From positions 2,045,501-2,109,500 of the forward strand of contig NZ_CP159402.1 in the NCBI RefSeq assembly GCF_040500525.1: DNA of 64,000 nt. The letters are read 5' to 3'. Shown piece by piece: positions 33,391 to 42,911 of this stretch (position 1 is the stretch's first letter; each line of letters begins with the position of its first letter). The position numbers and the translations under genes were made by a program. The stretch is from Azospirillum formosense. GTDB taxonomy: Bacteria; Pseudomonadota; Alphaproteobacteria; Azospirillales; Azospirillaceae. The notes beneath the pieces were generated by a model. It saw nothing but the letters and a program-made list of their open reading frames with translations. It had not been told where the DNA came from and made no database searches.

Positions 33391-35157
33391 ATGGTCTGGA
33401 CCCAGACAAGCGTTTCCGTGAAGACGGCCGCCGCCACGCCCAACCGCTGGGATCTCGTTGCCCTGCCGCTGGTCGTCGGCCTGCTCGCCCTGGCCGCTGT
33501 CGGCGGTCACCAGATGGCCGCGCCCCTGGGGAGCCTCGACGCGCCCGCCGTCTCGCTCGACCCCTGGAACCTGCCGGACTACGCGCTGCGCTCGACGCTG
33601 CGCATGCTGGCGGCGATGGCGGCCTCGCTGGTCTTCACCTTCGCCTACGCCACGCTGGCGGCCAAGAGCCGCCGGGCCGGCATGGTGCTGATCCCCGTGC
33701 TGGACATCCTCCAGTCGGTGCCGGTGCTCGGCTACATCTCCTTCACCGTGGTCTTCTTCCTGTCGCTGTTCCCCGGCAGCGTTCTGGGCGCCGAATGCGC
33801 GGCGATCTTCGCCATCTTCACCAGCCAGGCCTGGAACATGACCTTCAGCGTCTACCAGTCGCTGCGCTCGGTGCCGCGCGACCTGGACGAGGCGGCGACC
33901 AGCTTCCGCTTCTCCGGCTGGCAGCGCTTCTGGCGGCTGGAGGCACCCTTCGCCATGCCGGGGCTGGTCTGGAACATGATGATGTCGATGTCCGGCGGCT
34001 GGTTCTTCGTCGTCGCGTCGGAGGCGATCACCGTCGGCGACCGCACCGTCACGCTGCCCGGCATCGGCTCCTATCTGGCCGAGGCGATCGCGCAGAGGAA
34101 TCTCGGCGCCGTTGGCTGGGCGGTGCTGGCGATGCTGGCGGTCATCCTGCTCTACGACCAGTTCCTGTTCCGCCCGCTGGTCGCCTGGGCCGACAAGTTC
34201 CGCTTCGAGCAGACCGGCGCGCAGGAGGCGCCCGAGTCCTGGGTGCTTCGGCTCTTCCAGCGCACCCGCGTCTGCCGCTCGCTGCTGGCGCCGGTCGAGT
34301 CCCTGCTCGGCCGGGTGGCGTGGCTGCGCCTGTCGCCGCTGGCCGCCCTGGCCGACGCCCTGCCCCCGGCCCTGAAGCGCCGGGTCGCCGGCCCGCCCTC
34401 CGCCGCGCTCGAACGCACGCTCGACCGGGCGTGGTACGCGGTCGTCGCGCTGGCGGCGCTCGCCCTGGGCTGGACCATGTTGCGGTTCATCGCCGGCGGC
34501 GCCGGCTGGGGCGACGTGGGGACCGCGCTGCTGCTCGGGGCGGCGACGCTGCTGCGCGTCGTGGTGCTGATCGCCGTCGCCTCGCTCGTCTGGGTGCCGC
34601 TCGGCGTGCTGATCGGGCTGCGCCCGCGCCTTGCCCAGGCGGTCCAGCCGCTGGCCCAGTTCCTGGCGGCCTTTCCGGCCAACCTGCTGTTCCCGGTCGC
34701 CGTCGTCACCATCCTGCGCTTCGACCTGGACCCGGACGTCTGGCTCAGCCCGCTGATGATCCTGGGCACGCAGTGGTACATCCTGTTCAACGTCGTCGCC
34801 GGAACCGCCGCCTTCCCCAGCGACCTCAAGGAGGCGGCCTCCAGCTTCCGCATCCGCGGCTGGCAATGGTGGCGCGACGTCATGCTGCCCGGCGTCTTCC
34901 CCTATTACCTGACCGGCGCGGTGACCGCGGCGGGCGGCTCGTGGAACGCCAGCATCGTCGCCGAGGCGGTGCGCTGGGGCGACGCGGAGGTCACCGCGCA
35001 CGGGCTGGGCAGCTACATCGCCCAGGCGACCGCCGCCGGGGACTACCCGCGCATCGTGCTCGGCATCGCCGTGATGTCCCTGTTCGTCACCCTGCTCAAC
35101 CGGCTGCTCTGGCGCCCGCTCTACGGCTACGCCGAACGCCGCCTGCGCCTTGCCTGA
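33391..35157 (+). CDS. ABC transporter permease, two permease domains fused
   Basis: 588 residues comprising two BPD_transp_1 permease domains in one chain. The first (about 70-270) has the EAA loop [21 protein letters not shown]; the second (about 375-580) has [21 protein letters not shown]. Each has five to six membrane segments. The type resembles nitrate/sulfonate/taurine-family importers. GGAGGGG precedes the ATG at 33391. The ATPase gene follows 13 bases later. No periplasmic binding protein is adjacent. Confidence 0.93.
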   Translation: MVWTQTSVSVKTAAATPNRWDLVALPLVVGLLALAAVGGHQMAAPLGSLDAPAVSLDPWNLPDYALRSTLRMLAAMAASLVFTFAYATLAAKSRRAGMVLIPVLDILQSVPVLGYISFTVVFFLSLFPGSVLGAECAAIFAIFTSQAWNMTFSVYQSLRSVPRDLDEAATSFRFSGWQRFWRLEAPFAMPGLVWNMMMSMSGGWFFVVASEAITVGDRTVTLPGIGSYLAEAIAQRNLGAVGWAVLAMLAVILLYDQFLFRPLVAWADKFRFEQTGAQEAPESWVLRLFQRTRVCRSLLAPVESLLGRVAWLRLSPLAALADALPPALKRRVAGPPSAALERTLDRAWYAVVALAALALGWTMLRFIAGGAGWGDVGTALLLGAATLLRVVVLIAVASLVWVPLGVLIGLRPRLAQAVQPLAQFLAAFPANLLFPVAVVTILRFDLDPDVWLSPLMILGTQWYILFNVVAGTAAFPSDLKEAASSFRIRGWQWWRDVMLPGVFPYYLTGAVTAAGGSWNASIVAEAVRWGDAEVTAHGLGSYIAQATAAGDYPRIVLGIAVMSLFVTLLNRLLWRPLYGYAERRLRLA

Positions 35158-35170
35158 CGGAGGCCGTACC

Positions 35171-36589
35171 ATGATGACGCAGACCACGATGACCCAGCCC
35201 ACGGCGACCCAGCCCACGGCGACCCAGCCCACGATGACGCGAACCACCGCCCTCTTCGAACTCCGCGGCGTCCGGCAGGCCTACCGCAAGCCGTCGGGCC
35301 AGCGGTACGTCGTGCTCGATGGCGTGGACCTGACGCTGCGCGACGGCGAGATCGTCGGGCTGCTCGGCCGCTCCGGCTCGGGCAAGTCCACGCTGCTGCG
35401 CATCGTCGCCGGGCTGGCGCAACCGACCTCCGGCCAGGTCCTGCACCACGGCGCGCCGGTAGCCGGGCCGACCGACGGGGTGGCGATGGTGTTCCAGTCC
35501 TTCGCGCTGTTCCCCTGGCTGACCGTCGAGGAGAATGTGCTGGCCGGGCTGAAGGCGCTGCGCGTCCCCCGCGACGAGGCGGCGGCGCGCGCCGGGGAGG
35601 CCATCGACCTGATCGGCCTGTCGGGCTTCGAGAGCGCCTACCCCAAGGAGCTGTCCGGCGGCATGCGCCAGCGCGTCGGCTTCGCCCGCGCGCTGGTGGT
35701 CCATCCGGAGATCCTGCTGATGGACGAGCCCTTCTCGGCGCTCGACGTGCTGACGGCGGAGACTCTGCGCACCGACCTGCTCGACCTGTGGATGGAGCGC
35801 AAGCTGCCGACCCGGTCGATCCTGATGGTCACCCACAACATCGAGGAGGCGGTGCTGATGTGCGACCGCATCCTGGTCTTCGCCTCCAACCCGGGCCGCG
35901 TGGCGGCGGAGATCCGGGTGGACCTCCCGCACCCGCGCAACCGGCTGGCCCCGGATTTCCGCGATCTGGTCGACGACATCTACGGCCGGATGACCGCGCG
36001 GAAGCCGCTGGCCGCCCCGGCGGCGGCACCGGAGACGGCGAGCGGGCGGCCGCGGCCGGTCTACGCCGAGCCGCTCCAGCAGGTCTCGACCAACCTCCTG
36101 GCCGGCCTGATGGAGACGCTGGCCGCCCCGCCCTACCACGGCAAGGCGGACCTGCCGCACCTCGCGGCAACGCTGCGGCACGAGATCGACGACCTCTTCC
36201 CCATCGCCGAGACGCTCCAGATGCTGGGATTCGCCGAGGTGGCGGAGGGCGACATCCGGCTGACCGAGCCGGGCCGCCTGTTCGCCGAGGCCGGGATGGA
36301 CGACCGCAAGGCGCTGTTCGCCGAGCATCTGGTCCATTTCGTGCCGCTCGCCGCGCACATCCACGCCGCCCTGTCGGAGCGCCCCGACCACCGCGCCCCC
36401 TACGCCCCGTTCGCCCGTGAACTGGAGGCCTTCATGAGCGAGGACTACGCCGAGGAGACGCTGAACGCCGTGACCGGCTGGGCCCGCTACGCCGAGCTGT
36501 TCACCCACGACACCGAGGCCGGGGTGTTCTGCCGGGAGGAGGCCGACCAGCCGCCCAGGCCGGATGGGTGCATGTGGCGGAAGGCTTGA
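35171..36589 (+). CDS. ABC transporter ATPase with C-terminal AAA-associated domain
   Basis: 472 residues. A Thr/Gln/Pro repeat occupies residues 1-25. The ATPase (about 28-280) has [37 protein letters not shown] and MVTHN. The remaining 190 residues ([48 protein letters not shown]) match the AAA-associated C-terminal domain of nitrate/sulfonate-type ATPases. GGAGG precedes the ATG. It forms an operon with the fused permease. Confidence 0.94.
   Translation: MMTQTTMTQPTATQPTATQPTMTRTTALFELRGVRQAYRKPSGQRYVVLDGVDLTLRDGEIVGLLGRSGSGKSTLLRIVAGLAQPTSGQVLHHGAPVAGPTDGVAMVFQSFALFPWLTVEENVLAGLKALRVPRDEAAARAGEAIDLIGLSGFESAYPKELSGGMRQRVGFARALVVHPEILLMDEPFSALDVLTAETLRTDLLDLWMERKLPTRSILMVTHNIEEAVLMCDRILVFASNPGRVAAEIRVDLPHPRNRLAPDFRDLVDDIYGRMTARKPLAAPAAAPETASGRPRPVYAEPLQQVSTNLLAGLMETLAAPPYHGKADLPHLAATLRHEIDDLFPIAETLQMLGFAEVAEGDIRLTEPGRLFAEAGMDDRKALFAEHLVHFVPLAAHIHAALSERPDHRAPYAPFARELEAFMSEDYAEETLNAVTGWARYAELFTHDTEAGVFCREEADQPPRPDGCMWRKA
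35191..35235 (+). repeat. Three tandem 15-bp units in the ATPase gene
   Basis: GACCCAGCCCACGGC occurs at 35191-35205 and 35206-35220 and, with the last two bases changed, at 35221-35235. The unit is in frame and encodes TQPTA-type pentapeptides before the ATPase domain. Tandem copies can expand or contract by slippage. Confidence 0.9.
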
Positions 36590-36646
36590 CCGGGGCGTCC
36601 GCCGCTGCCAGGAACACGGGCGGCCCCCACCATCGTTGCAGAGTCC

Positions 36647-39214
36647 ATGACCATCCCGCCCCTTCCCATCGATCCCGTGCTTCCCGAGCTGCTGGCCGCG
36701 CTGGACGGGCGCGGCGTGGCGGTGCTCCAGGCGCCGCCGGGGGCGGGCAAGACGACTCGCGTGCCGCTGGCGCTGCTCGACCGGCCCTGGCTGGCCGGGC
36801 GCAAGGTGATCGTGCTGGAGCCGCGGCGGCTGGCCGCCCGCGCCGCCGCCCGCCGCATGGCCGCGATGCTGGGGGAAAGCGTCGGCGAGACGGTCGGCTA
36901 CCGCGTGCGGCTGGACACGAAGGTCGGGCCGAAGACCCGGATCGAGGTGGTGACCGACGGCCTGTTCCTGCGCCAGCTCCAGGAGGACCCCGAACTGCCG
37001 GCGGTCGGCGCCGTGCTGTTCGACGAGTTCCACGAGCGCGGCATCGACAGCGATCTGGCGCTGGCCCTGGTGCAGGAGGCGCGCGGCGCGCTGCGCGACG
37101 ACCTGCGGCTGGTGGTGATGTCGGCGACTCTGGACGGCGCGCCCGTCGCCGCCCTGCTCGGCGACGCGCCGATGGTGACCAGCGCGGGCCGCGCCTTCCC
37201 GGTGGAGACCCGCCACCTCGACGCCCCCGGCACCAACACCAGCGGCGGCACCCGCATCGAGGACGCCGTGGCCGCCGCCGTCCGCCGCGCCCTGCGCGAG
37301 GAGACCGGCAACGCCCTGGTCTTCCTGCCCGGCGCCGGGGAGATCCGGCGGGTGCAGAGCCTTCTGGAATCGGCGGACCTCGGCCCAGGCACGGTGATCG
37401 CCCCGCTCTATGGCGACCTGACGGCGGACGCCCAGGACCGGGCCATCGCCCCCAGCCCGCCCGGCACGCGCAAGATCGTGCTCGCCACGCCCATCGCCGA
37501 GACCAGCCTGACCATCGAGGGCATCCGCATCGTCGTGGACGGCGGGCTGATGCGCGTCCCCCGCTTCGACCCGCGCAGCGGCATGACCCGGCTGGTCACC
37601 GCCAAGGTCTCCCAGGCGTCGGCGGAGCAGCGGCGGGGCCGCGCCGGCCGCCTGGAGCCCGGCGTCTGCTACCGCCTCTGGCCGGAGCCGTCGCACAAGG
37701 CGCTGGCCCCCTTCACCCCGCCCGAGATCATGGACGCCGACCTCGCCCCGCTGGCGCTGGAGCTGGCGGTGTGGGGCGTGTCCGACCCGGCGTCGCTCGC
37801 CTGGCTCGACCCGCCGCCCGCCGCCGCCATGGCCCAGGCGCGGGAGCTGCTGCGCGAGCTGGGGGCGCTGGACGCCGACGGCGGCATCACCGCCCATGGC
37901 CGCCGCATGGCCGGCTTCGGCGTGCATCCGCGGCTGGCCCACATGATGCTGAAGGGCAAGGCGATGGGGCTGGGCGCGCTGGCCTGCGAGGTCGCCGCCC
38001 TGCTCGGCGAGCGCGACATCGTCCGCGCCCAGCCCGGCTTCCGCGACGCCGACCTGCGGCTGCGCGTGGAGTTGCTGCGCGGGCTGGATGATGCCAACAG
38101 CAAAGAAGGCGGTCGGATGCGCGGTGCCGGGCGCGGCCTGACCGTGGAGCGCGGCGGCGCCCAGCAGGCGTTGAAGCAGGCCCGGAACTGGAAGCGGCAG
38201 TTGGGCGTGAAGGGCAATGGTGGTGATCTCGGCGCCACCGGCCTGCTGGTCGCCCTGGCCTACCCCGACCGCATCGGTCAGCGCCGCCCCGGCGGCAGTA
38301 CGGGCGGGGCCGCCGCGCAATACCGGCTGTCCAACGGGCGCGGCGCCTATTTCCAGGACGCCGAGCCGCTGAGCGCCGAGGACTGGCTGGCCGTCGCCGA
38401 CCTGGACGGGGCCGCCCGCGAATCGCGCATCTTCCTGGCCGCCCCGCTCTCCCTGGCCGAGCTGGAGGAAGCCTTCGCCGAGCACATCCGCAGCGAGACG
38501 GTGGTCGCCTGGGACGGGCGGGAGCAGACGGTGCTGGCCCGCCGCCGCCGCATGCTGTTCGCCCTGGCGCTGGAGGACAAGCGCCTGCCCAACCCGCCCG
38601 CCGAGGCCATCGCCGCCGCCATGCTGGAGGGCATCCGGGAGATGGGGCTGACCGCCCTGCCCTGGAGCGACGAGCTGCGCAAGTGGCAGACGCGCGTCCT
38701 GTTCCTGCGCCGTATGGAGGGGGAGGAGTGGCCGGACGTCTCCGACCCCGCCCTGCTGGAGACGATGGAGGAGTGGCTGGCGCCCTTCCTGAACGGCGCC
38801 TCGCGCCGCGCCCATCTCGACCGGGTGGAGTTGGGCAACGCGCTGCGCGGCCTGCTGCCCTGGGCGATGCAGCAGCGGCTGGACAAGGAGGCGCCGACCC
38901 ATGTCGAGGTGCCCAGCGGCTCCCGCATCCCCATCGACTACAGCGGGGAGGAACCGGTTCTGGCCGTGCGGCTGCAGGAGATGTTCGGGCTGGCCGAGAC
39001 GCCGCGCATCGCCGGCGGGCGGGTGCCTCTGCTGCTGCACCTGCTGTCCCCGGCGCGCCGCCCGGTGCAGGTGACGCGCGACCTCGCCAGCTTCTGGGCC
39101 AACGCCTACAAGGCGGTGAAGGCCGACCTCAAGGGGCAGTATCCCAAGCACTACTGGCCCGACAACCCGCTGGAGGCCGAGCCCACGGCGCGGGCCAAGC
39201 CACGCGGGCGGTAA
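36647..39214 (+). CDS. hrpB: ATP-dependent helicase HrpB
   Basis: 855 residues, normal for HrpB (DEAH/RHA family). Motif I is APPGAGKTTRVPLALL near residue 32, motif II DEFHERG near 127, motif III SATLDG, and later RGRAGR-like RRGRAGRLEPG and ATPIAETSLTIEG. The C-terminal HrpB-specific region (residues 500-850) ends with KAVKADLKGQYPKHYWPDNP. The RNA substrate is unknown. A second start is not needed; the ATG at 36647 begins just before the helicase core. Confidence 0.96.
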   Translation: MTIPPLPIDPVLPELLAALDGRGVAVLQAPPGAGKTTRVPLALLDRPWLAGRKVIVLEPRRLAARAAARRMAAMLGESVGETVGYRVRLDTKVGPKTRIEVVTDGLFLRQLQEDPELPAVGAVLFDEFHERGIDSDLALALVQEARGALRDDLRLVVMSATLDGAPVAALLGDAPMVTSAGRAFPVETRHLDAPGTNTSGGTRIEDAVAAAVRRALREETGNALVFLPGAGEIRRVQSLLESADLGPGTVIAPLYGDLTADAQDRAIAPSPPGTRKIVLATPIAETSLTIEGIRIVVDGGLMRVPRFDPRSGMTRLVTAKVSQASAEQRRGRAGRLEPGVCYRLWPEPSHKALAPFTPPEIMDADLAPLALELAVWGVSDPASLAWLDPPPAAAMAQARELLRELGALDADGGITAHGRRMAGFGVHPRLAHMMLKGKAMGLGALACEVAALLGERDIVRAQPGFRDADLRLRVELLRGLDDANSKEGGRMRGAGRGLTVERGGAQQALKQARNWKRQLGVKGNGGDLGATGLLVALAYPDRIGQRRPGGSTGGAAAQYRLSNGRGAYFQDAEPLSAEDWLAVADLDGAARESRIFLAAPLSLAELEEAFAEHIRSETVVAWDGREQTVLARRRRMLFALALEDKRLPNPPAEAIAAAMLEGIREMGLTALPWSDELRKWQTRVLFLRRMEGEEWPDVSDPALLETMEEWLAPFLNGASRRAHLDRVELGNALRGLLPWAMQQRLDKEAPTHVEVPSGSRIPIDYSGEEPVLAVRLQEMFGLAETPRIAGGRVPLLLHLLSPARRPVQVTRDLASFWANAYKAVKADLKGQYPKHYWPDNPLEAEPTARAKPRGR

Positions 39215-39231
39215 CGGAAAGGCGGAAGGGC

Positions 39232-39759
39232 ATGGCGATCATCGGGGTGATGGGGTCGGGGCAGGAGGAATGGGCGGATTACGCCGAGCCGCTCGGCGCG
39301 TGGATCGCCGGGGCCGGGCACGACCTGCTGACCGGGGGCGGCGGCGGGGTGATGCGGTCGGCCGCGCGGGCCTTCCACGGCACGCCGGGACGCCGGGGCC
39401 GCTCCATCGGCATCCTGCCGTCCGAGCCCGACCCGATCCGCGGCCATGCGCCCCTGCCCGGCTACCCCAACCCCTACGTCGATCTGCCCATCCTGACGCC
39501 CTTCGCGCGCAAGCCGGCCGGCGCGCCGCCGACGGAGCTGAGCCGCAACCACGTCAACATCCTGACCAGCGACGTGATCGTCGTCCTGCCGGGCCGCCAC
39601 GGCACCCTGGACGAGGTCCGGCTGGCCCTGCGCTTCGGAAAGCCTATGATCGGTTTCGGACCGGAGCTTGACTTTCGGGCCATGCCCGCCGAATTGCGAA
39701 CAACCGGCGACTTCGGAACGGTCACGGCCTTCATCGCGGACACCCTGTCCCGCCGCTGA
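39232..39759 (+). CDS. LOG/SLOG-like nucleotide-binding protein
   Basis: 175 residues with a Rossmann-like core. IIGVMGSGQ at the N-terminus, DLLTGGGGGVMRSAARAF near residue 33, and VIVVLPGRHGTLDEVRLALRFGKPMIG near 118 are the GGGxGxM and PGxxGTxxE patterns of LOG/TIGR00725-type proteins (cytokinin-activating phosphoribohydrolase relatives or Moco carriers). The exact PGGxGTxxE is altered to PGRHGTLDE. It sits 17 bases after hrpB, probably in one transcript. Substrate unknown. Confidence 0.85.
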   Translation: MAIIGVMGSGQEEWADYAEPLGAWIAGAGHDLLTGGGGGVMRSAARAFHGTPGRRGRSIGILPSEPDPIRGHAPLPGYPNPYVDLPILTPFARKPAGAPPTELSRNHVNILTSDVIVVLPGRHGTLDEVRLALRFGKPMIGFGPELDFRAMPAELRTTGDFGTVTAFIADTLSRR

Positions 39760-39802
39760 CCCTCCGTTCCCGAAGGGCGCCACCTGTGGCAGGATGGCGG
39801 GC

Positions 39803-41035
39803 ATGGATGCGCAAGGGATTCTCGACCTCAGCCGCTGGATCGCGGAGGCCGGGCTGCGGGGGGTGCCGGAGACGGACCTCATCGGCGGCTTCTGCGAGCG
39901 GCTGGTCGCGGCGGGCGTGCCGCTGACCCGGACGGTGGTCGGGGCGGACACGCTGCACCCGACCATCGCCGGCCATGTCGTCACCTGGGACAGCAGCGGC
40001 CGCAACGCCGCCGAGGTGCGCCGGACCGAATATGGCGGCGACGGCAGCGATCCCGACATCGACGAGAAATGGCTGCGCAGCCCCTTCCACCGGCTCTACA
40101 CCTCCGGCGAGACGATGCTGCGGCTGCGGCTGACCGACGTCGCGGAGGGCGGCGAGTTTCCGATCGTGGACGAGCTGCGGGCGCAGGGAGCCACCGACTA
40201 CATGGCCATCGTCAACCGCCTCGGCCCCCGCGCCGCCATCGGGGAGCTGGACTGCATCTTCTCCTCCTGGGTGTCGCACCACCCGGACGGCTTCAGCGAC
40301 GCCCAGCGCGACGCCCTGCTCACCCTCACCGGCAGTCTGGCGCTGGCGCTGCGCGGCCACGCCATGGCCCACATCGCCAACACGCTGGCCGAGACCTATC
40401 TGGGGCGGGACGCCGGCCATCGCGTGCTGCGCGGCCACATCCGCCGCGGCGTCGCCGAGGAGCTTGACGCCGTGCTGTGGTTCAGCGACCTCCAGGGCTT
40501 CACCCGCATCACCGACACCGCCGCCCCGGAAACCATCCTGCCGCTGCTGAACGACTACGCGGAGCTGGTGGTGACGGCCATCCACCGGCACCACGGGCAG
40601 GTGCTGAAATTCATCGGCGACGGCATCCTGGCCGTCTTCGACCGCTCCAGCGCCGAGGACGCCTGCCGCGCCGCCCTCGACGCGGCGGAGGAGGCGCGGG
40701 AGCGCTGCAAGGAGCTGAACAGCCGCCGCTCGGCCGCCGGCCTGCCGGTGACGCGTTTCTATCTCGGGCTGCACCAGGGGAAGGTGTTCTACGGCAACAT
40801 CGGCGGGGTGGACCGGCTGGACTTCACCGTGGTCGGCCCGGCGGTGAACGAGGCGAGCCGCATCGCCGCCATGTGCCGGTCGCTCGACCAGGACATCCTG
40901 CTGTCCTCCGCCTTCACCGAGTCCGCTCCGGAATGCCGGGAGCGGCTGATCTCGGTCGGGCGCTACCTGCTGCGCGGGGTGGGCCGCCCGCAGGAGCTGT
41001 ACACGCTGGACCCGGAGGCGTCGGGGTCGGCCTAA
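39803..41035 (+). CDS. Class III adenylate/guanylate cyclase
   Basis: 410 residues. The N-terminal 200 residues form a sensor-like region with HPTIAGHVVTWD and LDCIFSSWVSHHPDGFSDAQRDALLTL, typical of a family of alphaproteobacterial cyclases. The cyclase homology domain (about 225-405) shows metal Asp residues in WFSDLQGFTRITD and FIGDGILAVF, and TVVGPAVNEASRI. No membrane segment. Product (cAMP or cGMP) cannot be assigned with confidence. ATG 39803 has AGGA upstream; ATG 39794 is an alternative. Confidence 0.92.
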   Translation: MDAQGILDLSRWIAEAGLRGVPETDLIGGFCERLVAAGVPLTRTVVGADTLHPTIAGHVVTWDSSGRNAAEVRRTEYGGDGSDPDIDEKWLRSPFHRLYTSGETMLRLRLTDVAEGGEFPIVDELRAQGATDYMAIVNRLGPRAAIGELDCIFSSWVSHHPDGFSDAQRDALLTLTGSLALALRGHAMAHIANTLAETYLGRDAGHRVLRGHIRRGVAEELDAVLWFSDLQGFTRITDTAAPETILPLLNDYAELVVTAIHRHHGQVLKFIGDGILAVFDRSSAEDACRAALDAAEEARERCKELNSRRSAAGLPVTRFYLGLHQGKVFYGNIGGVDRLDFTVVGPAVNEASRIAAMCRSLDQDILLSSAFTESAPECRERLISVGRYLLRGVGRPQELYTLDPEASGSA

Positions 41036-41063
41036 AGCGTATTGGGAACGGGTGGGAGAGTGT

Positions 41064-41166
41064 TGCCCCCACCCCAGCCCTCCCCCGCTTCGCGGGAGAG
41101 GGTGCCTTACGCGAAGCGCCGGCAGTCCCCTCCCCTGCGATAGCGGGGGAGGGTTAGGGAGGGGGC
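41064..41166. repeat. Palindromic C/G-rich repeat, copy between cyclase and spoVR
   Basis: Outer arms CCCCCACCCCAGCCCTCCCC (from 41066) and GGGGGAGGGTTAGGGAGGGG (ending 41164) are near complementary. Inside are two small hairpins: CCCGC TTC GCGGG and CCCTCCCCTGC/GCGGGGGAGGG. The same design recurs at 42820-42906 and 63681-63784. Here it separates convergent genes. Confidence 0.75.
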
Positions 41167-41191
41167 AAGTGCGGCCGAACTCCGCCCCCCA

Positions 41192-42748
41192 TCACCCCCC
41201 GATGCCGCTGGGCGCGGTGACGGCGTGCTCCTTCAGGATGGCGTCGGACAGGGCCGACACCTCGACGAGCTGGACCTCGTAGCCCCACAGGTTGGCGATG
41301 TGGCGCAGCACCGCCTTGGCGTCGCTCTCGTCCAGCAGCACGCCGTTGGTCACGCGGTGATGCAGGATCAGCTTGCGGTCGCCGGCCAGATCGACGTCGA
41401 CGATCTGGATGTCCGGCTCCAGGAAACCCAGGTCGTACTGCCGCGCCAGCAGCTTGCGGATGCCGCGGTAGCCGCGCTCGTTGTGGATGTTCTCGACCAG
41501 AAGATAGGGGTCTTCCGCGTCGTCGCGCACGCTGAACATCTTGAACTTCCGCATCAGGTGCGGGCTGAGATACTGGAGCACGAAGCTCTCGTCGCGGAAG
41601 TTGGCCCAGGCGTCGCGCAGCGCGCCCATGCCGTCGCCCCGCCCGGCCAGGTCGGGGAACCAGTAGCGGTCCTCGTCCGTCGGGGTCTCGGCGATGCGCT
41701 GGATGTCCTGCATCATCGCGAAGCCCAGGGCGTAGGGGTTGATGCCCGAGAAGCGCTGGTCGTCGAACTCCGGCTGGAACACCACCGAGGTGTGCGAATG
41801 CAGGAATTCCAGCATCGCGCCTTCGCTGATCATCCCGCGCCGGTGCATCTCGTTCAGGATGGTGTAGTGGGTGTAGGTCGCACACCCCTCGTTCATCAGC
41901 TTGGTCTGCTTCTGCGGGTAGAAATACTGCGCCATGTGGCGGACGATGCGGAGGATCTCGCGCTGCCAATGCTCCAGCCGCGGCGCCTTCTTCTCCAGGA
42001 AGTACAGCAGGTTCTCTTCCGGCAGGCCGAGCAGCTTCTTGCGCTCCGACACCGACTTGGAGGGGCGGTTGCCGCCGACGGCGACCTTCGGCACGGTGCG
42101 CCACAGGTCGTTGAAGGTCTGCTCCTGGTACTCCTGACGCTCCCGCTCGCGCTTCTGCTCCAGCCGCAGATCGAGGCTGCGCTTCTTCGGGTACTTGTGC
42201 ACGCCCTGGTTCATCAGCGCGTGGGCGGCGTCGAGCACCCGCTCCACCGCGTGGTGGCCGTAGCGGTCCTCGCACTGGGCGATGTAGGACTTGGCGAATT
42301 CCAGATAGTCGAGGATGCCCTCGGCGTCGGTCCACTGCTGGAAGAGCTGGTTGTTCTTGAAGAAGTGGTTGTGGCCGAAGGCGGCGTGGGCGATCACCAG
42401 CGTCTGCATCGTCATGGTGTTCTCTTCCATGATGTAGCTGATGCAGGGGCTGGAGTTGATGACGATCTCATAGGCGAGGCCGCGGTAGCCCTTGCGGTAG
42501 AGCATCTCGTCGCGGGCGAAATGCTTGCCGAAGGACCAGTGCTTGTACATCAGCGGCATGCCGATGGACGAATAGGCGTCGAGCATCTGCTCGGCGGTGA
42601 TGACCTCGATCTGGTTGGGATAGACGCTGAGGCCCATGTCCTTCAGGGCGATGTCCTCGATGGCGTCGTAGACGCGCTTGATCTTGTCGTAATCCCAGTC
42701 CGCCCCGTCGTAGAGCAGGCTGTCGGGCTTGTCGATCACAGCGGTCAT
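41192..42748 (-). CDS. spoVR: SpoVR family protein
   Basis: 518 residues with SpoVR (YcgB) family hallmarks: DYDKIKRVYDAIEDIALKDMGL, MYKHWSFGKHF, AYEIVINSSPCISYIMEENTMTMQTLVIAHAAFGHNHFFKNN in parts, and YPQKQTKLMNEGCATYTHY. It is the third gene of the prkA-yeaH-spoVR module found in many bacteria and linked to stationary phase and stress. The biochemical role is unknown. GAGGATG-type ribosome site precedes the ATG at 42748. Confidence 0.95.
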   Translation of the reverse strand: MTAVIDKPDSLLYDGADWDYDKIKRVYDAIEDIALKDMGLSVYPNQIEVITAEQMLDAYSSIGMPLMYKHWSFGKHFARDEMLYRKGYRGLAYEIVINSSPCISYIMEENTMTMQTLVIAHAAFGHNHFFKNNQLFQQWTDAEGILDYLEFAKSYIAQCEDRYGHHAVERVLDAAHALMNQGVHKYPKKRSLDLRLEQKRERERQEYQEQTFNDLWRTVPKVAVGGNRPSKSVSERKKLLGLPEENLLYFLEKKAPRLEHWQREILRIVRHMAQYFYPQKQTKLMNEGCATYTHYTILNEMHRRGMISEGAMLEFLHSHTSVVFQPEFDDQRFSGINPYALGFAMMQDIQRIAETPTDEDRYWFPDLAGRGDGMGALRDAWANFRDESFVLQYLSPHLMRKFKMFSVRDDAEDPYLLVENIHNERGYRGIRKLLARQYDLGFLEPDIQIVDVDLAGDRKLILHHRVTNGVLLDESDAKAVLRHIANLWGYEVQLVEVSALSDAILKEHAVTAPSGIGG

Positions 42749-42819
42749 GCCTCACATCCTCTCGATGCTCTGCGGGGTGTTGGCCCCGATTCTTGGTGCG
42801 GCCTCGCGGTGGCGGGCAT

Positions 42820-42906
42820 TGCCCCCTCCCTAGCCCTCCCCCGCTACGCGGTGGAGGGAACCGGCCCCCTCTCCCGCGCCAGCGGAGGAGGGTTGGGGAG
42901 GGGGCT
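42820..42906. repeat. Palindromic C/G-rich repeat inside the prkA operon
   Basis: TGCCCCCTCCCTAGCCCTCC (from 42820) opens the element and GGAGGAGGGTTGGGGAGGGG (ending 42904) closes it, with inner hairpins. It sits between yeaH and spoVR, which are co-oriented, so it may set relative transcript levels. Related to 41064-41166 and 63681-63784. Confidence 0.75.
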
Positions 42907-42911
42907 GGAAG

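Noticed and set aside
32766..33443. 225-residue minus-strand frame in the 640-bp gap
   Set aside because: Composition is Arg/Gly/Cys-rich with no family motif; its start lies inside the transporter gene.
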